Origin: Dryomyza anilis
Taxonomy: Eukaryota > Arthropoda > Insecta > Diptera > Dryomyzidae
Reading direction: 5' to 3'
Length of the DNA stretch: 64,000 nt
Assembly: GCA_951804985.1 (NCBI GenBank)
Contig: OX638130.1
Span: 98,453,700-98,517,699, forward strand
Shown here: positions 59,906 to 64,000 of the stretch, in pieces
Position numbering within the stretch: position 1 is the first letter of the stretch
How the letters are laid out: every line of letters begins with the position of its first letter
Notes under the pieces: generated by a model
Databases searched by the model: none
What the model was told of the DNA's origin: nothing
What the model saw: only the letters and a program-made list of their open reading frames with translations
Made by a program: the position numbers and the translations under genes

Positions 59906-60476
59906 AACAACAAAAACCATATCAAAATGTTGCCATAACTTGTATTGATATTCTGTAGGGAAACTTTTATGTTCTACTTGTTCTATGATGAAAAACTGTG
60001 CCAAATAGAATAGAATATTTTGTTGGTTTTCTGCATATTAAATTTCATTGTTGTTGTTTATGTTGTTATTGTTGGTGTCGTTTCAGTAGACCAAATAAAT
60101 GGAAATCATAATTAAATGGGCCATTGAGAATTTTTCTTTCTCTGTGTTTCTTATTTATTTTATTTTTTCAAAATGTCTGCATTAAGACTGAAATTTCTCT
60201 TGAGTTTTGTATTGTTTCGAAAATATTTTATGCTTAGAAATATAGGTTGTTTGGTTTAATTTGCATTTATATTTGATTATCGCAGTCATTACTCAAAATT
60301 GTTTGGTTAAATGTTTCGCATTAGTTACAAGATTGAATTCATTTTTAAAAGTTTTTATTATATTTTTATATTTAGGTATATAGTATACATTTTGAAAGTG
60401 TTTCTATTAAATCGCTTTACTAAATTATGTTATAATAGGGGGTTTTATATTCAGCATAATTCCAAATAAATCTTCC
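59906..60476. other. Intronic unique DNA
   Basis: AT-rich intron sequence without repeats or frames of note. Confidence 0.55.
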
Positions 60477-60555
60477 TACAAATTATTTTTTGTAGAAAAA
60501 AAAGCTTTGTATTGAATTTACATACAAAGCTTTTTCTACAGAAAATAATTTGTTT
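60477..60555. repeat. Strong imperfect hairpin in the intron
   Basis: The arms ACAAATTATTTTTTGTAG..AAAGCTTTGTA (left) and TACAAAGCTTTTTCTACAG.AAATAATTTGT (right) are inverse complements over about 31-34 bp with few mismatches, around a ~12-nt loop. They share AAGCTTT with the surrounding repeat tract. Confidence 0.7.
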
Positions 60556-60589
60556 AAATATTGTTTTACAATTCCCCTGATTAGTTTTA

Positions 60590-62060
60590 TTAGGATTTAA
60601 AGAATATTTTTCAAAGAATCTGTTATTTGAAATAACTAAAAGCTGTGGTGTTTTTAGAAAAGATTTTTAAGAGAGTATCACTTAAAAGCTGTTTCTAAAT
60701 GTTGTCTTAATTGATTTTTGAAAAGCTTTTTTAAAAATTTGATGAAATATACCTATATTAAAAATGACTCTTGAAAATAAAAACTTATTGTAATGGATTT
60801 ATTAAAAATCTTTATAACAAAAACTTTTGGAAGAGTTTTAGAAAATATTTTTTGTTAAGATTTTGAATTAGTGTGACTTAAAGCTTTTTGAAAAGATTTT
60901 CTTATAGCTCTTTCTACAGTATATGTTAATAGCTCTTTAAAAGCTTTTCAAAAATGTGATGAAAAATATATTAGAAATAGTTAAAAAAAAATGATAAGAA
61001 TAAACTAATTTAAAATCTTTATAAAAAAAACTTGTTCTTAAAAGATTTCTCCATCAGATTTTTTTGTTTTTATTTGTTTTTTTAAAGCTTTATAAAATAG
61101 ATATGTGGAAAACTTTTTGGAAGAGATTATTTCAATGTTTTTGAAACCCATCACGAAATACCATTTCCAAAAAAGCTTTTTTTTACGCTCTGCCTTTTCT
61201 TAAACGGGTTTCTTACATTTTTAAAGTTCACATTGAAAGCTTCTTGTAAAGCTTATCTCAAAAGCTGATTTAAAAATTAAATCCAAAAGCTTTTTGAAAG
61301 ATTTATTAAAAGCTTACCACGAAACATTTTATAAATACTATCTTAAGACCTATTTTTAAAAGTTTATCTAAAAGCTTTTTAAGAAGTTTATTTTAATAGG
61401 TTTTTAATATGATTATCTTAATAGCTTTTTAAAAATTGGATCTTAAAAGCTTAACTTAAAAGTTCTTTCAAAAACTTAACTTTAATAGTTTTTCAAAAGC
61501 TTACAATAAAAGCTTTTTCAAAAGCTTCACATAAAAGCTTTTTATAAGGCTTTACTTGAAAGCTTTTTCTGAAAATTTAAATTAATAAAATTGTCCAAAA
61601 TATATAAAAAAAAAATCAAAAAATATTTTTTTGAAACCTAAAATTTCAATTAAAAAAAAAAAACAAACAAAAAACTTTATGAAAAGTTTTACGAAAAACT
61701 TTTTGATATTTTTCAAAAGCAAAATTAAAATTTTTAGTTAAAAAAAGTGAAATGAAAAAGCATTCTACTAAACTCTTTTCAAAAGCTTCTGGAATTTTTT
61801 TTTTAAACATTTAAAATATTTAAACGTGTTTAAAAAAATATTTTTTTACTTCGGTAAAAAAAAATATTAAAAAGCTTTAAAAATGTCTTTAATAAAAACA
61901 ACATTAATATAAAAGCTTAACATAAAAACTTTGGAATTAAATTTTTTCGAATTTATTATAGAAAACTTTTTAGGAAAGCTGTTTGTATGCAACATTATAA
62001 TATGTTTTATTAAAAACACTTGAAATAATTATTTTAAAATGAATTAAAAAACCTTGTTTT
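60590..62060. repeat. AAAAGCTTTT degenerate repeat tract, intronic
   Basis: The word AAAAGCTTTTT or AAAGCTTTTTGAAAAG recurs every 20-60 bp across 1.4 kb, densest at 61230-61570. The same word forms a tandem tract upstream of the gene at 63770-64000. Confidence 0.75.
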
Positions 62061-62176
62061 AACGTAATAAAAATTTTAAAAATAAAGTTTTTGAAAAAAA
62101 TAAAATATTATAAAAAACTTAAAAATTTTTTTATGAATTTTTATACAATACAAAAAATTCATTATACAAATTTTGA

Positions 62177-62183
62177 ACTCACC
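62177..62183 (-). other. 5' splice site (donor)
   Basis: On the minus strand exon 1 ends GACAGTG and the intron begins GTGAGTTC, a near-consensus donor. Reading on into the intron gives a short tail ending near 62076 that lacks the composition of the exon. This supports splicing here. Confidence 0.85.
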
Positions 62184-63602
62184 ACTGTCCAATACTTTAT
62201 ACTGCATATCATCCTTATCCCCGTCCTTACTGCTTCCATTCTGTTCGCCGCCTTTATGTCCTTCCAAGGTATCCGCCTGCGCTGCACTACTATTATTTCT
62301 TTGCATGCCAAAGTAACTGATTGGGTAATCGATACGTTCTTGGGTTTGTCCTAAATTTTCCTTATCACTGGTTTCATCATCATCATCATCGTCAACAACC
62401 ACAGCAGCATTGTTTTTGTTATTGTAACGATAATGTCGCCCTCCTGCATTTTTGTCATGCATTGTTTGCAACATTTCTGCTGCTGCAGCATCTCGAATAT
62501 CTGCACCACCAGCAGCAGCAGCATCGGCTGGAGCAGCAACAATATTAAATTGCTGTTGATGCTGACCTCGTTGAAGTGCTGCACCATGATGTCTCTTGGT
62601 TTTGCGTGCAATAAACGTTGTTGATGTTGTTGCTACTGATGCTGTTGCTATGTCAGCAATTGCATTGCCAACATCAGTGCCAGCAGCTGGGAAGGATTCA
62701 TCATTGTCAGAAGCAGCCACCGCCGCAACAGCAGCTTCATCTTCATTACCAAAATTGTCCTCGATATCGCCAATTGCAGAGCTTTCCAGCAATTTGTTGG
62801 CAATAGTATGTTGCTGTTCAACTAGTTTTTGTTTCTGTTGTTGCTGCTGTTTGTTATTCGTATTTTTATTGCTGTTGTCAGCGTTAAAGTTTCGTGTAGA
62901 CAACGACGACGATCTAAGTTTATTAAATTTCTGTTCATTTAGGTTTTCAATGGCCTGCAGCTGTTGTTGTTGCTCCTGATGCCCAGGACGCTTCAGATCT
63001 ACGGGTCGCAATTCCTGTTGTTCATCTGATTCTTTTTGTTGTTGTTGCTGTTGCATCAATTTTTCATTCGTTGCGCTTTCGCTGGATTCAGCCACATGCT
63101 TGACGTTGTCGTCATTGTCTTCATCGTCGTCATCGCCAAAGGACATGGTTTTGCTGCCATGTAAGTATTTCGTATGTTGCAGTTTTTCTTCTTGTTGCTG
63201 CTTGTACTTCACATTGTCGTCATCGACATCGCTGTTATTGTCATCGTCATCATCTTTGTTGTTTATGTTGCTGCTGTTTCTTAATTTTTTATTATTGCGG
63301 CTGCTGTTGCGGTTCTTTGTAGTTTTCTTCTGCTGCCACGTTCGCTTGTTGTTGCTACTACTGCTGTTGTTTTTGTAGTTTTTATTATTATTGCTGTGGT
63401 CATTGTTGTTGCCGTTGAGGGCACTACTGCTACTACTACTGCTGCTGCTGCTGCTGTGCGCGGTGAAGTTTCTTGAAGTGTACCTTTGAGATTGAAGTAT
63501 CTGCATGATTCCAGCAGCCATGCAAGTAATAAATGAAATGAATAAAAAATGCACTAAAGTTAGCAAAAATCTTGAATATGAAGTTTTTGCAAAGTTTTGC
63601 AT
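62183..63602 (-). CDS. Low-complexity secreted-type protein, exon 1 (N-terminal part)
   Basis: Starts ATG at 63602. An in-frame TAA lies about 57 nt upstream, so this is the first Met of the frame. 473 codons plus 1 nt are followed by the donor. Residues ~11-33 are hydrophobic (RFLLTLVHFLFISFITCMAA) after a short polar N-terminus, which fits a signal peptide or a signal anchor. The only Cys in the whole predicted protein is in this segment. Then come a Ser run (~50-60), Asn-rich and Lys/Arg-rich stretches, Asp runs (e.g. KDDDDD, GDDDDEDNDD), Gln runs (MQQQQQQ, HQEQQQQ), an Ala-rich block with TKRHHGAALQRG, and a more complex end (ERIDYPISYFGMQRNNS). The run-rich composition is common in large insect regulatory or extracellular proteins and does not define a family. 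With exon 2 the product is 1390 residues. Secretion is inferred only from the N-terminus. Confidence 0.85.
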
Positions 63603-64000
63603 GGAATTTTTGTATATAGAAAAAAAAAAACAAAAAACTACTTTGGCTTGGATGTTTTAGACAAATAAAGTTTTTAAACATACCCAAGTTCTATAAAGAA
63701 ATATTTTATAAGCAATGTGACATTGAAGTGAACCAAACGCCTTTTATTAAAAAAAATCTGTTTTTCTTAAGAAGATATTTAAAAGCTTTTTAAAAATTTC
63801 ATCCAAAAAGAGTTTTAAAAAAATGTTTTTATAAAAAAAATTATATTAAAAAAAGCATTTTCAAATAGCTATTCTTATTATTCTTTTTTAAAAAAATCTT
63901 TTCTTAAAATGCTTTTTAACATGAATTTTCTGAAAAAGCTTTCCCGAAAAAGCTTTCCTGAAAAAGCTTTTCTGAAAAAGCTTTTCTGAAAAATGTGTTC
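63603..64000. other. Upstream flank of the host gene with AAGCTTTT tract
   Basis: 63603-63760 is the probable 5' leader or flank: T-rich on the sense strand, with no clear TATA box placed. From 63770 to the window edge, AAAAAGCTTTTCTG-type units become tandem (about 12 bp at 63930-64000), the same word as in the intron. Confidence 0.55.

Larger units (their letters stand above)
53675..62182 (-). other. 8.5-kb intron of the host gene
   Basis: Minus-strand intron between donor GTGAGT (62182-62177, preceded by CAGTG) and acceptor TTATCTAAATTGCAG (ending at 53675). The phase is 1: exon 1 ends with G and exon 2 begins with CC, giving GCC (Ala), and the frame stays open through both exons. The intron holds the 5.4-kb heptamer array, a possible coding island on the plus strand, a strong hairpin and the AAGCTTTT repeat tract. 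No intermediate exon is needed, but a small in-phase alternative exon cannot be excluded. Confidence 0.8.

Noticed and set aside
62596..63378. Plus-strand Ser/Cys/Leu-rich frames opposite exon 1
   Set aside because: Antisense of polyglutamine, polyserine and polyaspartate codons.

Overview
The window looks like AT-rich, repeat-dense DNA from a higher fly (Diptera). The reasons are the transposon families present (a mariner fragment with DD41D spacing, non-autonomous Helitrons ending in CTAG, a fly-type dispersed element ending in TATACCCTACACC), the long homopolymeric Gln, Asn, Ser, His and Asp runs in the one host protein, and a GTGAGT donor with a TTGCAG acceptor. A tephritid-like fly is plausible, but the genus cannot be read from the sequence. 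Nothing bacterial or plasmid-like is present, and there is no CRISPR array.

Layout. 1-50.9 kb holds no host gene I can support. It is a mosaic of transposon copies, minisatellites and simple-sequence satellites. In order: a mariner fragment inside a long inverted repeat (1-1.1 kb); a 19-bp minisatellite (2.1-3.8 kb); a 2.4-kb array of an 8-bp unit (5.7-8.1 kb); a 355-bp tandem duplication (10.0-10.7 kb); two tRNA-derived SINE copies (13.3 and 14.0 kb); a 1.9-kb heptamer array (14.9-16.8 kb); two Helitron copies facing opposite ways (17.9-19.1 and 20.3-21.4 kb); a second and third 19-bp minisatellite locus (17.6 and 22.9 kb); a TA-flanked MITE (25.2 kb); a 5'-truncated non-LTR retrotransposon with a 12-bp target duplication (26.4-27.7 kb); a decayed Helitron relic (30.3 kb); two fly dispersed elements, one split by an LTR (32-33.9 kb); a ~100-bp minisatellite (35.8-36.6 kb); a foldback MITE (37.0-37.3 kb); a second SINE type (39.6 kb); a solo LTR with a 4-bp target duplication (40.1 kb); two more copies of the first SINE (41.2 and 44.6 kb); AGTACT-core minisatellites (39-46.6 kb); two hAT-type MITEs (42.9 and 49.6 kb); and a TIR element of unresolved class (47.8-48.4 kb).

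50.9-63.6 kb holds one host gene on the minus strand. I join two long open blocks (63602-62183 and 53674-50922) into one two-exon coding sequence because the donor, the acceptor and the reading phase all agree: 1 nt plus 2 nt make a GCC codon. The predicted product is 1390 residues: a hydrophobic N-terminus, low-complexity acidic and glutamine-rich stretches, basic clusters and a few complex, probably conserved blocks. The 8.5-kb intron contains a 5.4-kb array of the same heptamer seen at 14.9 kb, in the opposite orientation, plus a small coding-like island on the plus strand (59.3-59.9 kb) of unknown status.

The very long open frames across the heptamer arrays are periodicity artefacts (three 7-bp units make 21 nt and no stop) and are not genes.
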